This document shows, one piece after another, positions 44,384 to 52,449 of a DNA stretch of 64,000 bases (positions are counted from its first letter, which is position 1; every line of letters begins with the position of its first letter). The stretch spans positions 550,723 to 614,722 of the forward strand of contig CAJUOU010000001.1 in the NCBI GenBank assembly GCA_910588545.1, given 5' to 3'. The notes beneath the pieces were generated by a model. It made no database searches. It saw only the letters and a list, made by a program, of their open reading frames with translations, and was not told where the DNA came from. A program made the translations under genes and the position numbers. This stretch comes from an uncultured Christensenellaceae bacterium. GTDB lineage: Bacteria; Bacillota; Clostridia; Christensenellales; UBA3700.

Positions 44384-45706
44384 ATGAGTAACAAAAAAAT
44401 TAAAATCATAGCGATAATACTTGTTTTAATCTTAATTTTATCTACAGGTTTTGGTCTTGTAGCCCATTATTCTAATTGGTTTACAAATTGGGATAAGTTT
44501 AATCCGTTTAATTGGGGTAAAAATGACCAAGACAATAAACAAGATAAATTTTTCGCTGGTGCTTATGTAAACCCAAGTATCAACAAAGGCATTTCTGTTG
44601 TAAGTTCAGCTATAGCAGCTGAAGATTTCGAAAGTAATAATATTTCGGCTGAAGCTGATGCAGGATATACATTAACTGCTACACTTCAATCAAACCAAAC
44701 ACGTAATATGCAAATAGATTGGTTTGTATCATGGCAAAAAGAATCTGATTGGAGTAATGGTAAAAATGTTTCCGATTATTTAACTTTAAATACTACAACT
44801 ACTCAGAGTGGCGAAGCTGTAATTTTAACATGTCATAAAGACTTTGCCGAGAAAATTAATATTGTAGCAACATCTAATTTAGATAAAACTAAAAAAGCTT
44901 TTTGTGTAGTTGATTATATTAAAAAAGTTAAATTTATTAATTATAGAATTGGCGAAACTGAATTTAGTAATATAAGTTTACATAGTATAAATTTTATTCA
45001 TGCTAATGTACCATGCTATGTTTATTATGAACCGGTATATTCTGAAAATTACACTTTAAATGTTGATTATGAATGTGAAGTTGTAGGTAAATTTACAGAT
45101 ACTTTTGGATATGGTCAAGACCAAATATATGGTAATGTTAATAGCGAAAATAAATTTGCTTTTTCTAATGGTGCATCAATTTATGATTTATTACCATTGA
45201 CAGAAGAAATTAAGTCTTTTGTATTAAAGCTTATAGAAGCTCGTTCATATACAGAAGATGGATATATAAATGGAGTTTTTTACATTGATTATATTGACGA
45301 AGTAATTGCAGAATATGATTTAGTTTATCAGAATATTTCATCTGAAGATAAAAAAAATAGATATGTAGAAGCTGCTTGTTTTTTATATTATACTCTTAAA
45401 GGACTGAGAGAAAATGGCAAAATAAACTTACATTATTTTAAATCTTATGTGGATACTCATGCTCCTCTTGAGGATTTTTTAACAGTAATAACTTTTAATT
45501 TTATGAATTTAAATTTGTCGAATGTAGAAGAATTTGTTGAAAGACTTAAACAATGTGCTCAAAACGGAGTTGGTGTAATGGAATATACGTTAACATATAC
45601 CGCCGCTGATATTGTTTATACTACAAGTATTCAATTTGGATATAATGAGTCTTCTTTAAATGTATTCAATGTAAATGTAGATTTACCACCAAATATAGTA
45701 ATTTAA
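44384..45706 (+). CDS. TM-anchored secreted protein with Ig-like domain
   Basis: A 440-residue protein. It has an N-terminal membrane segment (about 6-26), then a beta-rich domain (about 85-185) that looks Ig-like: WFVSWQKESDW ... YLTLN ... AVILTCHKDF ... CVVDYIKKV. The same domain pattern recurs in the lipoprotein at 45855-46322. The C-terminal part is rich in aromatic and acidic residues. It is a candidate host-recognition or virion-tip protein. It is the largest secreted product of this half of the operon. Confidence 0.75.
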   Translation: MSNKKIKIIAIILVLILILSTGFGLVAHYSNWFTNWDKFNPFNWGKNDQDNKQDKFFAGAYVNPSINKGISVVSSAIAAEDFESNNISAEADAGYTLTATLQSNQTRNMQIDWFVSWQKESDWSNGKNVSDYLTLNTTTTQSGEAVILTCHKDFAEKINIVATSNLDKTKKAFCVVDYIKKVKFINYRIGETEFSNISLHSINFIHANVPCYVYYEPVYSENYTLNVDYECEVVGKFTDTFGYGQDQIYGNVNSENKFAFSNGASIYDLLPLTEEIKSFVLKLIEARSYTEDGYINGVFYIDYIDEVIAEYDLVYQNISSEDKKNRYVEAACFLYYTLKGLRENGKINLHYFKSYVDTHAPLEDFLTVITFNFMNLNLSNVEEFVERLKQCAQNGVGVMEYTLTYTAADIVYTTSIQFGYNESSLNVFNVNVDLPPNIVI

Positions 45707-45763
45707 TATTTCTTCCCCATAAAAGGCGTTGGCAGTCCTTGTAAAAAACAATCTGCTACAATT

Positions 45764-45834
45764 AGGACGTATAATTATGTATTTTCATTTTGTTTGTTTC
45801 CTTAATACATTGATTTAAAGTTATTATACGTCCT
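45764..45834. repeat. 12-bp inverted repeat between structural genes
   Basis: Arms AGGACGTATAAT (45764-45775) and ATTATACGTCCT (45823-45834) are perfect complements around a 47-nt loop. They fill the only sizeable gap in the rightward operon, just before a lipoprotein gene. It may be an attenuator, RNA processing site or regulator site. Confidence 0.5.
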
Positions 45835-45854
45835 TTAATTTTTTAGGAGTAATT

Positions 45855-46322
45855 ATGAAAAAATTATTTTTTATATTGATTTTAATAGTATTTGTTTTTA
45901 TTTTTTGTGTTTCTTGTACTGAAGATTCTTCAGACGTAAATATTGACGTTGATTATACCTCTAATTTGAGTATTGATAACATATCGAATAACAATATTGA
46001 AATTCAATATACTTTGATACCAAGTGAAGCATATAAAGCAAATAATATTCCTAATGATACAATTTGTGCTTATATCTTTTCTGCATCGATATTGAGTGAT
46101 AATTTAGAAGATAAAAGTTTATATTGGGATATATTTTGGTGTGACCCAACGATAACAAATGATACAAATAATTATATTATTGTTGAACGTACAAGTGAGA
46201 CAACTGCAAAAGTTATATGTAAAAAAGGCTTTAGAGTACCTTTAACTTTGAAAATTACAAGTAATACTAATCCAGATATAAATGCGAGCTGTAATATTAA
46301 TTATGTATTAAAGGAGTTGTAA
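45855..46322 (+). CDS. Prophage lipoprotein with the shared Ig-like domain
   Basis: A 155-residue protein with a lipoprotein signal (MKKLFFILILIVFVFIFCVS then C; lipobox CVSC). The mature part repeats the domain of the preceding protein: WDIFWCDP ... NYIIVER ... AKVICKKGF ... CNINYVLKEL. It ends 1 nt before the next gene. It could be a virion part, a decoy that blocks superinfection, or an assembly factor. Confidence 0.75.
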   Translation: MKKLFFILILIVFVFIFCVSCTEDSSDVNIDVDYTSNLSIDNISNNNIEIQYTLIPSEAYKANNIPNDTICAYIFSASILSDNLEDKSLYWDIFWCDPTITNDTNNYIIVERTSETTAKVICKKGFRVPLTLKITSNTNPDINASCNINYVLKEL

Positions 46323-46323
46323 A

Positions 46324-47745
46324 ATGCAAAATAAAATGAAATATAAAAATTATACTATTGCATTAATTATCGTTTTGATATTAGCAATAGCGTTTAATGT
46401 TTTTAGCTTAATATTATCTAAAGTTTATGCAGAAACTTCCAATAGCACAAACGTTTTAACTGATTTACAAAAAGACCCTAATTTTAAAGTGTCAGACTAT
46501 CTAGACAAGTCGGATGACTACTCAATTCAAATTATTCAAATTGCAGAAAGTACTGCTAAAGAATTACTTATATATACATTTCAGCCTTGCCAGCGAACTC
46601 ATTATTTAGTAGCAACTTGTGTGAATATGTCATTGTCTAAAAATGTTGCTGGCACAAATTTATATAATTTGGAATTGTTAAGTCAAGAAGGCGTTTTTTG
46701 CAAGTATAAAGTCATGGACGTTGTAGTTACTGATACAGACTATAGATACTATAACATAACTTCAATTTATCGTGCTTGGAATGAAGATTTAGACGACCCA
46801 AGTGGCAATGACAATACAATTAATGGTATTGCTTATGCTGTTGGAAAATTATATAAAGCTTCTACTGTTGACGGAAAAGTTACATATACTCATGAATTTG
46901 TGGAAACTATAGAAATAGTAAATCCTTATGTAGGTTTTTTAACTTATAGCAATGGTTTTTACTTATGGGCAGAATCTTGCAACTCACATTTTATTGCTTT
47001 TGATACTGATAAACAGATTGATTTTTTAATGGAAGCAGATGTTTATTACACTTTTCAAGATTTTAGAAAAGACACAGGCACTATTAATGACGGCGAAAAG
47101 CCTTTAAGCAAACCCGAAGAAACGAAAAAAACTGTTACTTATATTGAAAAAGGCGAAACATTAGATTATGGAGTTTTTGCTGAAAAATTTACATGGAATC
47201 GTATTTCAAAAAGCGAAGATTTTATCAATGATAAAGACAATAATTTAACGCAAAATGCTAAAGACCAAGTGGGCAAAACAAAATGGGTATTGCGATTTGT
47301 TGAAACAAAATATAATTTTGTTAATAGTGGAATGGCTGGTTGTTCTGAAACTTATACCAAAATTGAGAATGTCTCTATTTTAAGGTTGAAATTTGTTACA
47401 AACGGACGTCTTTATGATTTAGGAGCTGTTTCAAATAAAATAACCAGCGATAATGTTCCAGATGGTGGTCAATCAAATAAGTGGGATGTTTTCGGTTGGC
47501 TTGTCGATAAGAGTGGTATACCTGTTTGGGCATTTATATTAATTATTGTGTTGATATTTTTAGCAATTTTATTGCCTGTATTAGGGCTTATATTCCCTGT
47601 TGTTGGACAAGCCCTTAAAGTAGTATTTAAAGCAATAGGAAAACTAATTAAATGGTTATTTAATGCTTTAGTTTGGATAATTTCTTTGCCAATAAAAGGT
47701 ATTGTTTGGATAGTAAATAAATGTAAAGGTGGTGGCACTGCGTGA
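46324..47745 (+). CDS. Secreted protein with C-terminal membrane segments (pIII-like)
   Basis: A 473-residue protein with a signal peptide (hydrophobic 11-33, likely cleavage after KVYA). A large extracellular region follows (about 40-390). At the C-terminus lie a TM segment (VWAFILIIVLIFLAILLPVL, about 398-417) and a second hydrophobic stretch to residue 465. This architecture, directly upstream of the Zot gene, matches the adsorption protein pIII or the pIII/pVI pair of filamentous phages. Sequence similarity to known pIII cannot be claimed. It overlaps Zot by GTGA. Confidence 0.75.
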   Translation: MQNKMKYKNYTIALIIVLILAIAFNVFSLILSKVYAETSNSTNVLTDLQKDPNFKVSDYLDKSDDYSIQIIQIAESTAKELLIYTFQPCQRTHYLVATCVNMSLSKNVAGTNLYNLELLSQEGVFCKYKVMDVVVTDTDYRYYNITSIYRAWNEDLDDPSGNDNTINGIAYAVGKLYKASTVDGKVTYTHEFVETIEIVNPYVGFLTYSNGFYLWAESCNSHFIAFDTDKQIDFLMEADVYYTFQDFRKDTGTINDGEKPLSKPEETKKTVTYIEKGETLDYGVFAEKFTWNRISKSEDFINDKDNNLTQNAKDQVGKTKWVLRFVETKYNFVNSGMAGCSETYTKIENVSILRLKFVTNGRLYDLGAVSNKITSDNVPDGGQSNKWDVFGWLVDKSGIPVWAFILIIVLIFLAILLPVLGLIFPVVGQALKVVFKAIGKLIKWLFNALVWIISLPIKGIVWIVNKCKGGGTA

Positions 47746-48563
47746 TTTGTATAATCTTTGCTCCACCAAGGACCGGTAAAACGTGTTTTTTAACTCACGT
47801 GTTAAATACTTATATGTTTGATAATGCTCGTAATTACAAAATGCAACAAGAGATAAGACAAAAGCAAGTCAACGGCTTTGAATTTATTAAAACAATACCG
47901 CAACATTGTGTATCTAGTAATTACGGAGTTACCGGGTATAAGTTCAGATACTCTACTCGTCATAGCCGAATAATAAACCCGTACAAGTTAGGTTTTAAAA
48001 ATAAATGGGTTGAAACTCATTTTAACTTGCCTTATGAAGTGATAGGTATTACAGAAGCACAAAAGTACTTAAATAGCAGAATGTCGCAGTACTTCCCTGA
48101 TTGGCAAAGCCGTTGGTATGAACAGCACGGCCACAATTATTTAGATATATTTCTTGATACTCAACGTCCGGGTTTAATAGACGTTAATATTCGAGAATTA
48201 TCTCACTTTATAGAAATTATTAATCTTAAGAAAAAGTACGATAAAAATGGTAATATTACAGCTCTGACTTGGACCATTAGGCATATTGATAATAATGCAT
48301 TATATGAGCGATATATTTCGAGTGGTAAAAAAGACAGTGCGTGTTATGAACAATTAATTGTAACAGCAAATTATAACGTTTTTGAGTGTTACGAAAGTAC
48401 ATGCTGCAAGCCTAAATTTTATCAAGGACATTTTGAGGAAGATATAGACTATTTGTTTTCTTCTCAAACGGAAGAAACTTTGGACGGATATATTGAGTAT
48501 TTGAAAAACAATGACGACGAATTGCCGGACAATTTTTATCAAAAAAGGAGTTTAAATAAATGA
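47742..48563 (+). CDS. Zot-domain phage assembly ATPase (pI-like)
   Basis: A 273-residue P-loop protein with Walker A APPRTGKT at residues 7-14. The Walker B-like segment is YEVIGITEAQKYLNSRMS, and LDIFLDTQRPGLIDVNIREL follows. This trio is typical of the Zot/pI family that drives extrusion of filamentous phage. In the usual Walker B, Asp precedes Glu; here it is TE. No C-terminal TM segment is visible, unlike pI of Gram-negative phages. The start is GTG, coupled to the previous gene. Confidence 0.88.
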   Translation: MICIIFAPPRTGKTCFLTHVLNTYMFDNARNYKMQQEIRQKQVNGFEFIKTIPQHCVSSNYGVTGYKFRYSTRHSRIINPYKLGFKNKWVETHFNLPYEVIGITEAQKYLNSRMSQYFPDWQSRWYEQHGHNYLDIFLDTQRPGLIDVNIRELSHFIEIINLKKKYDKNGNITALTWTIRHIDNNALYERYISSGKKDSACYEQLIVTANYNVFECYESTCCKPKFYQGHFEEDIDYLFSSQTEETLDGYIEYLKNNDDELPDNFYQKRSLNK

Positions 48564-48889
48564 TTTTTCATAAAAACGATTTAATTAATGAAACGTTGGA
48601 CAAGCATTTTGCGACATGGATGCACACTTTGAATACCGCAGATTTTGTACCAAAAAAGTATTTAAACTATGTGGACCGAATTATTTTTGAAAATCTTAAG
48701 AAAAAGTTAAAAGAGGTAGATATTTATAACCTACTTTACTTGGAATTACAAGGCTATAAATTAGGTTTTTTTGACAAACTTAAGATAAGTTTTTCCGGTA
48801 TTAGACCATTGTTTGAAAATGAACTTCAAGCAATACTTAAGGCTCAAGAGAAATCTGCAGAACAACAAAATAAAATCGAAAACAAATAA
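48560..48889 (+). CDS. Small prophage protein downstream of Zot
   Basis: A 109-residue soluble, helical protein with no recognised domain. Its start overlaps the Zot stop by ATGA, so the two are coupled and may act together. The C-terminus is Gln/Glu/Lys-rich. Confidence 0.7.
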   Translation: MIFHKNDLINETLDKHFATWMHTLNTADFVPKKYLNYVDRIIFENLKKKLKEVDIYNLLYLELQGYKLGFFDKLKISFSGIRPLFENELQAILKAQEKSAEQQNKIENK

Positions 48890-48930
48890 AATGCTCGCCC
48901 CCATTGAGCAAAAGGGGAAAGGAAATATAT

Positions 48931-49326
48931 ATGAACAAAATTGAAATCATTGGCAGATTAACTGCCGACCCGCAACTTAAGGTCATTAATGGCGACGTGC
49001 AAGTTTGCACTTTCACTGTAGCAGTAAATCGAAGATTTAACCGAGAAGAAACTGATTTTTTTCCTGTGACAGTTTGGAGAGAAACTGCAATAAATTGCAA
49101 TAAATTTTTAGCAAAAGGAAATCTTGTCGGAATATGCGGCTCATTGCAAATACGAAAATATGACGATAAAGATGGTATCAAACGTATCGCTGTAGATTTG
49201 CAGGCAGACGAAGTTGATTTTTTGACTCCTAAAAGTGAAAATGATTCTACTGATAAATCAACAGAAAATAAAACTCCAAGTGTTAGCGAACTTAAAGAAG
49301 TTGAAGACGACGATATGCCATTTTAA
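48931..49326 (+). CDS. ssb: Single-stranded DNA-binding protein
   Basis: A 131-residue OB-fold protein (NKIEIIGRLTADPQL ... VQVCTFTVAVNRRF ... FFPVTVWRETA). The acidic tip ends DDDMPF, the partner-binding tail of cellular SSB. The start is the ATG after GGGGAAAGG. Filamentous phages must coat single-stranded progeny DNA. Here a bacterial-type SSB seems to take the place of the M13 pV type. Confidence 0.93.
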   Translation: MNKIEIIGRLTADPQLKVINGDVQVCTFTVAVNRRFNREETDFFPVTVWRETAINCNKFLAKGNLVGICGSLQIRKYDDKDGIKRIAVDLQADEVDFLTPKSENDSTDKSTENKTPSVSELKEVEDDDMPF

Positions 49327-49337
49327 GAGGTGTATCA

Positions 49338-50144
49338 ATGAACAACCAAATTTTATTTAAAGAGTGGTTGAAAGATTTTTACGAGTACAAAAGTAAGAGA
49401 GTTAAGCCTAGTACTCTAAGAAATATAGGCATAGTGATTAGGTGTCACGTGCCTATATTTTTATACAACACTCCCCTTGTAAAAATAACAGACCAAGACT
49501 TGGAAAAAATGATATATGACGTTAAAGCAATGCGTATGCGACAATACACTTATCAAGTCATTAATGAGGCTTTAGATAGGGCTGTAAAACGTAATATAAT
49601 TGATTTTAACCCCATAACTAATTTGGATAGCATAAAACATAGACAACGTAAAGGACGTGCTTTAAACGCCGTAGAACGGGCTAAATTGCTTGAAAAGGTA
49701 CAGCAACCTACTTTAAGGTTATTGTTCGAATTTTACATTTATAGCGGTTGTAGACGTTCAGAGGCATTATCTTTGACTTGGGACGATATAGATTTTGCAG
49801 GCAAAAAAATTATTATTCCCGGTACAAAAACTGAAGCAAGCGAAAGAGTGTTGCCAATGTCAAAACCTTTGCTTGAGATAATGAAAAAGTTGTCGCACAG
49901 TGCGACAACAAATAAGGTTTTTAACTACTCTCCAGATTATGTTTCTAAACAATTTAAAAAGTATTGTCCTAAGCATAAACTACATGATTTAAGACATACT
50001 TTTGCGACAATATGTCTTGAAAGTGGTGTCAGTATTCGCGTTGTACAAAAGTGGTTGGGACATACCAGCATTGATACTACAGCAAGAATATATACACATG
50101 TAATTGACGAATTTCAACGTCGAGAAGCAGACAAAATATGTTAA
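49338..50144 (+). CDS. int: Tyrosine-recombinase integrase
   Basis: A 268-residue phage-type integrase with an N-terminal SAM-like domain. Catalytic residues visible: Arg139 (GCRRSEAL), Lys164, His216 and Arg219 (HDLRH), His242 (LGH) and Tyr252. It is likely responsible for insertion at the tRNA-Thr anticodon loop. It lies upstream of rep, overlapping it by 7 nt, and not next to the attachment site. Most inoviruses rely on host XerCD, so an own integrase is notable but known. Confidence 0.94.
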   Translation: MNNQILFKEWLKDFYEYKSKRVKPSTLRNIGIVIRCHVPIFLYNTPLVKITDQDLEKMIYDVKAMRMRQYTYQVINEALDRAVKRNIIDFNPITNLDSIKHRQRKGRALNAVERAKLLEKVQQPTLRLLFEFYIYSGCRRSEALSLTWDDIDFAGKKIIIPGTKTEASERVLPMSKPLLEIMKKLSHSATTNKVFNYSPDYVSKQFKKYCPKHKLHDLRHTFATICLESGVSIRVVQKWLGHTSIDTTARIYTHVIDEFQRREADKIC

Positions 50145-51046
50145 AGTATGAAGATTTAAAAAAGCGCATATATTATAATGAAAAATACATAGTGCCTAAG
50201 TTAAAGGCTGTTGAACAGGATAAACTTGCATTTAATATTGAGAATTGTTCGAAAACAAGTTGCATTGCGACTTGTTCCGGTTGTGGCGCTAAATATTATG
50301 CTGGCTCAAGTTATTGTAAATCAAGATATTGTGCTGTTTGCGCTAAACTTAGGGCATTGGCATGGCTTTGCAAGTTGGTCCCGTTGCTTGAGCAATATTC
50401 TAGCAATGGATATAAACTTTTTATGTTAAATTTTACAATAAAAGACCATAAGGACCTTGACTACATACTTAATAAGTTAATGAAAAGTTGGCGAATAATG
50501 ACACATGACGATAAACGTTCTAAGAAAGAGTTTCGTCGCCTTAATGACGGGGGTATAAAATCTCTTGAGATTAAAATAGGCGAAAACTCTGGAATATGGC
50601 ATCCTCATATACATAGTATAGTGCTTTTAAAGACTGAAGAAAAAGTCTACCAATACAATGATTATAGAAAACTTTGGGAATATTGCTCTGCTCTTGCTTA
50701 TGGTACAACTGACAAAGTCGGGAGTGTTGATATACGAGGACTTAAGGGGTATAAGGGAGATATTGTATCCGCTGTAGTTGAAACATTTAAGTACATGACT
50801 AAACTAGATTGGTTAAATATCCCGGATGAACAATTACGTGAATTGTTTAAAGTTACAAATAATAGACGTTTTATATCTTCTTGGGGTGTACTTTATCGAG
50901 TTAATCAGCAAGTAGAGGCATTATTAAACGAAACTAGCGAAGATAAATTAAAAAATATGGCTTGTAAAGTCTGCGGTTGTACTGAGTTTGAACTTGAAAA
51001 CCATTTAACTAAAATGTTGTCAGCAGACATACTTGATTTAAAATAG
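50138..51046 (+). CDS. rep: Rolling-circle replication initiator (HUH Rep)
   Basis: A 302-residue Rep. The Cys-rich zinc region spans 37-68 (CSGCG, YCKSRYCAVC). The metal-binding HUH motif is HPHIH at 155-159. The probable nicking tyrosine is in TFKYMTK (Tyr219). A second zinc knuckle lies near the C-terminus (CKVCGC). This is the layout of Rep_1-type plasmid and filamentous phage initiators. Last gene of the phage operon, followed by a terminator. Confidence 0.9.
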   Translation: MLKYEDLKKRIYYNEKYIVPKLKAVEQDKLAFNIENCSKTSCIATCSGCGAKYYAGSSYCKSRYCAVCAKLRALAWLCKLVPLLEQYSSNGYKLFMLNFTIKDHKDLDYILNKLMKSWRIMTHDDKRSKKEFRRLNDGGIKSLEIKIGENSGIWHPHIHSIVLLKTEEKVYQYNDYRKLWEYCSALAYGTTDKVGSVDIRGLKGYKGDIVSAVVETFKYMTKLDWLNIPDEQLRELFKVTNNRRFISSWGVLYRVNQQVEALLNETSEDKLKNMACKVCGCTEFELENHLTKMLSADILDLK

Positions 51047-51047
51047 T

Positions 51048-51088
51048 AAGCAAAAAAAACGGGAGGTTTACCCCCGTTTTTTGCTTGC
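51048..51088 (+). terminator. Terminator of the phage rightward operon
   Basis: Stem AAGCAAAAAA-CGGG / CCCG-TTTTTTGCTT, 2 nt after the rep stop codon. Confidence 0.8.
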
Positions 51089-51136
51089 TATTTTGAATTT
51101 TTACAAAAGCCAGATTTAAAATTTTGCTAAAATAAT

Positions 51137-51220
51137 GTGCATGTACGCGCGCATATACACACGCACACCCGTAATTAATACACGTACGCGCACTTGCCAG
51201 CGCGCACGCACGCACGCATT
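51137..51220. other. Alternating purine-pyrimidine tract
   Basis: In an otherwise AT-rich genome this segment holds long runs of GC/AC/AT alternation: TGTGCATGTACGCGCGCATA, then ACACGTACGCGCAC, then GCGCGCACGCACGCACGCA. Such runs favour left-handed Z-DNA under negative supercoiling. It lies in the non-coding edge of the prophage between rep and the right repeat. No gene is supported in 51089-51345. Confidence 0.6.
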
Positions 51221-51358
51221 TTTTGTTTTTCTGTCTTGATAATATAGAAATAAGTGGGGTAAATGTTACACTTTGTTACCATAATTAAATAAGTGGTATT
51301 TTAGGCTAAAATTTAGGTAAAAAATAGGACTTTAAGACTAAGGCTAAAAATGGCATAA

Positions 51359-51386
51359 AAAAACCACTAGACTACTCGCCTAGTGA
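51359..51386 (-). terminator. tRNA operon terminator, right copy
   Basis: Same stem-loop as at 41091-41118 with one loop base changed. It ends the rebuilt tRNA operon. Confidence 0.75.
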
Positions 51387-51387
51387 T

Positions 51388-51473
51388 TTGGTGGGCAGGG
51401 GTGGATTCGAACCACCGAAAGCGCTGCTGACGGATTTACAGTCCGTTCCCTTTGGCCACTCGGGAACCTGCCC
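51388..51473 (-). tRNA. tRNA-Tyr(GUA), right copy
   Basis: Class II tRNA with encoded CCA; anticodon GUA. It lies 7 nt downstream of tRNA-Thr in the operon. Confidence 0.95.
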
Positions 51474-51480
51474 ATATAAA

Positions 51481-51556
51481 TGGAGCTGGTGATCGGAATC
51501 GAACCAACAACCTGCTGATTACAAATCAGCTGCTCTGCCAATTGAGCTACACCAGC
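51481..51556 (-). tRNA. tRNA-Thr(UGU)
   Basis: Acceptor GCTGGTG / CACCAGC, anticodon arm GCTGA TTTGTAA TCAGC, encoded CCA. It is the integration target, rebuilt by phage-borne 3' sequence. Confidence 0.95.
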
Positions 51557-51621
51557 ACATTTTCATGTGTTTTTGCCAATTTTAATTAATAAAATCAACA
51601 ACTTATTTCCAATCTATTGAT

Positions 51622-51697
51622 TGGTGCCTCGGGACGGAATCGAACCATCGACACAGGGATTTTCAGTCCCTTGCTCTACCGACTGAGCTACCGAGGC
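51622..51697 (-). tRNA. tRNA-Phe(GAA)
   Basis: Anticodon arm AGGGA CTGAAAA TCCCT; encoded CCA; 76 nt. Confidence 0.95.
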
Positions 51698-51706
51698 TTA
51701 AAAAAA

Positions 51707-51783
51707 TGGCGATCCGGAAGAGACTCGAACTCTCGACCTCTAGCGTGACAGGCTAGCGTTCTAACCAACTGAACTACCGGACC
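51707..51783 (-). tRNA. tRNA-Asp(GUC)
   Basis: Anticodon arm CTAGC CTGTCAC GCTAG; encoded CCA; 77 nt. Confidence 0.95.
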
Positions 51784-51805
51784 ACATAAAATGGTTTAAA
51801 TATAT

Positions 51806-51882
51806 TGGTGGGCCATCAAGGACTCGAACCTTGGACCGATCGGTTATGAGCCGATTGCTCTAACCAACTGAGCTAATGGCCC
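51806..51882 (-). tRNA. tRNA with CAU anticodon (Met or Ile2)
   Basis: Anticodon arm ATCGG CTCATAA CCGAT; encoded CCA. CAU may read Met or, if C34 is modified to lysidine, Ile AUA codons. The sequence alone does not settle which. Confidence 0.9.
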
Positions 51883-51894
51883 ACGAGCAATATT

Positions 51895-51971
51895 TGGTCG
51901 GGGTGAAGAGACTCGAACTCCCGGCCCCATGGTCCCAAACCACGTGCGCTACCAAACTGCGCTACACCCCG
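51895..51971 (-). tRNA. tRNA-Pro(UGG)
   Basis: Anticodon arm CGTGG TTTGGGA CCATG; encoded CCA. First gene of the operon. Confidence 0.95.
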
Positions 51972-52012
51972 TCGCCATCGTGTCATTTGGCTTTTAGCCT
52001 TACGACTTATTT

Positions 52013-52041
52013 ATAATACAATATAATTTTATATTTGTCAA
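52013..52041 (-). promoter_or_regulatory. tRNA operon promoter
   Basis: On the minus strand, TTGACA, 17-nt spacer, TATTAT, about 40 nt upstream of tRNA-Pro. The remaining 52042-52377 is AT-rich with no gene seen. Confidence 0.8.
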
Positions 52042-52377
52042 GAGTTTTTTCAAAATTTTTTTAAAATTATTTTTTTAGTTATAAATTTCCTAAAAACACA
52101 AGCAAATCAAGCTTTTTACCACACTATTTATTAACTTTTTTATTGATATAATACCATTTGGAAAAATAAAAATACTTAATTAATACAAACATTATGCTAA
52201 TGTATAGTAAATAACAGGATTTATAAAACATTGATAACTAATTAAAGCTAAAATAACTCTTGTAAAATACTATATAATAAAGATAATCTTGTTTATAAAT
52301 ATTTTTATACTACCACTACCCTATACACAAAACAACAAAATAATAATTATTAGATTATATTAATTTACTTTAAAGTA

Positions 52378-52406
52378 TTGACATTTGCGAGCAAAATATG
52401 TATAAT
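52378..52406 (+). promoter_or_regulatory. Perfect consensus sigma-A promoter
   Basis: TTGACA, 17-nt spacer, TATAAT, upstream of the gene at 52450. It shows that an apparent ATG at 52378 is not a real start. Confidence 0.85.
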
Positions 52407-52449
52407 TATAGTATTAATTTATCCCTATGGGGGAAAGGAGATTTTATAT

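Larger units (their letters stand above)
41078..51528. mobile_element. Integrated filamentous phage (inovirus-like) prophage
   Basis: Element of about 10.3 kb between 183-bp direct repeats in tRNA-Thr. The gene order is lipoprotein and repressor leftward, then rightward: three small early genes, two TM-anchored secreted proteins, a lipoprotein, a signal-peptide protein with C-terminal membrane segments, a Zot ATPase, a small protein, SSB, tyrosine integrase and HUH Rep. Zot plus membrane-anchored secreted proteins plus SSB plus rolling-circle Rep is the hallmark set of Inoviridae. No capsid, portal, terminase or tail gene is present. A separate small major coat gene is not evident, which keeps the confidence below certainty. 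Confidence 0.8.
51346..51528. repeat. Right attachment repeat (attR)
   Basis: 183-bp match to 41078-41260. On this side tRNA-Thr is completed by its native 5' half, so the operon Pro-to-Tyr plus terminator reads through intact. Confidence 0.9.

Noticed and set aside
51009..51215. Minus-strand ORF of 68 codons at the prophage edge
   Set aside because: It spans the rep terminator and the alternating repeat tract and has low-complexity sequence and no ribosome binding site.
41078..51528. Element as an integrated plasmid or conjugative element
   Set aside because: No relaxase, VirB4/VirD4 or partition genes; Zot plus secreted membrane-anchored proteins fit a filamentous phage better.
52378..52449. 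Upstream start for the gene at 52450
   Set aside because: These bases are a perfect promoter and a ribosome binding site, so they cannot code.
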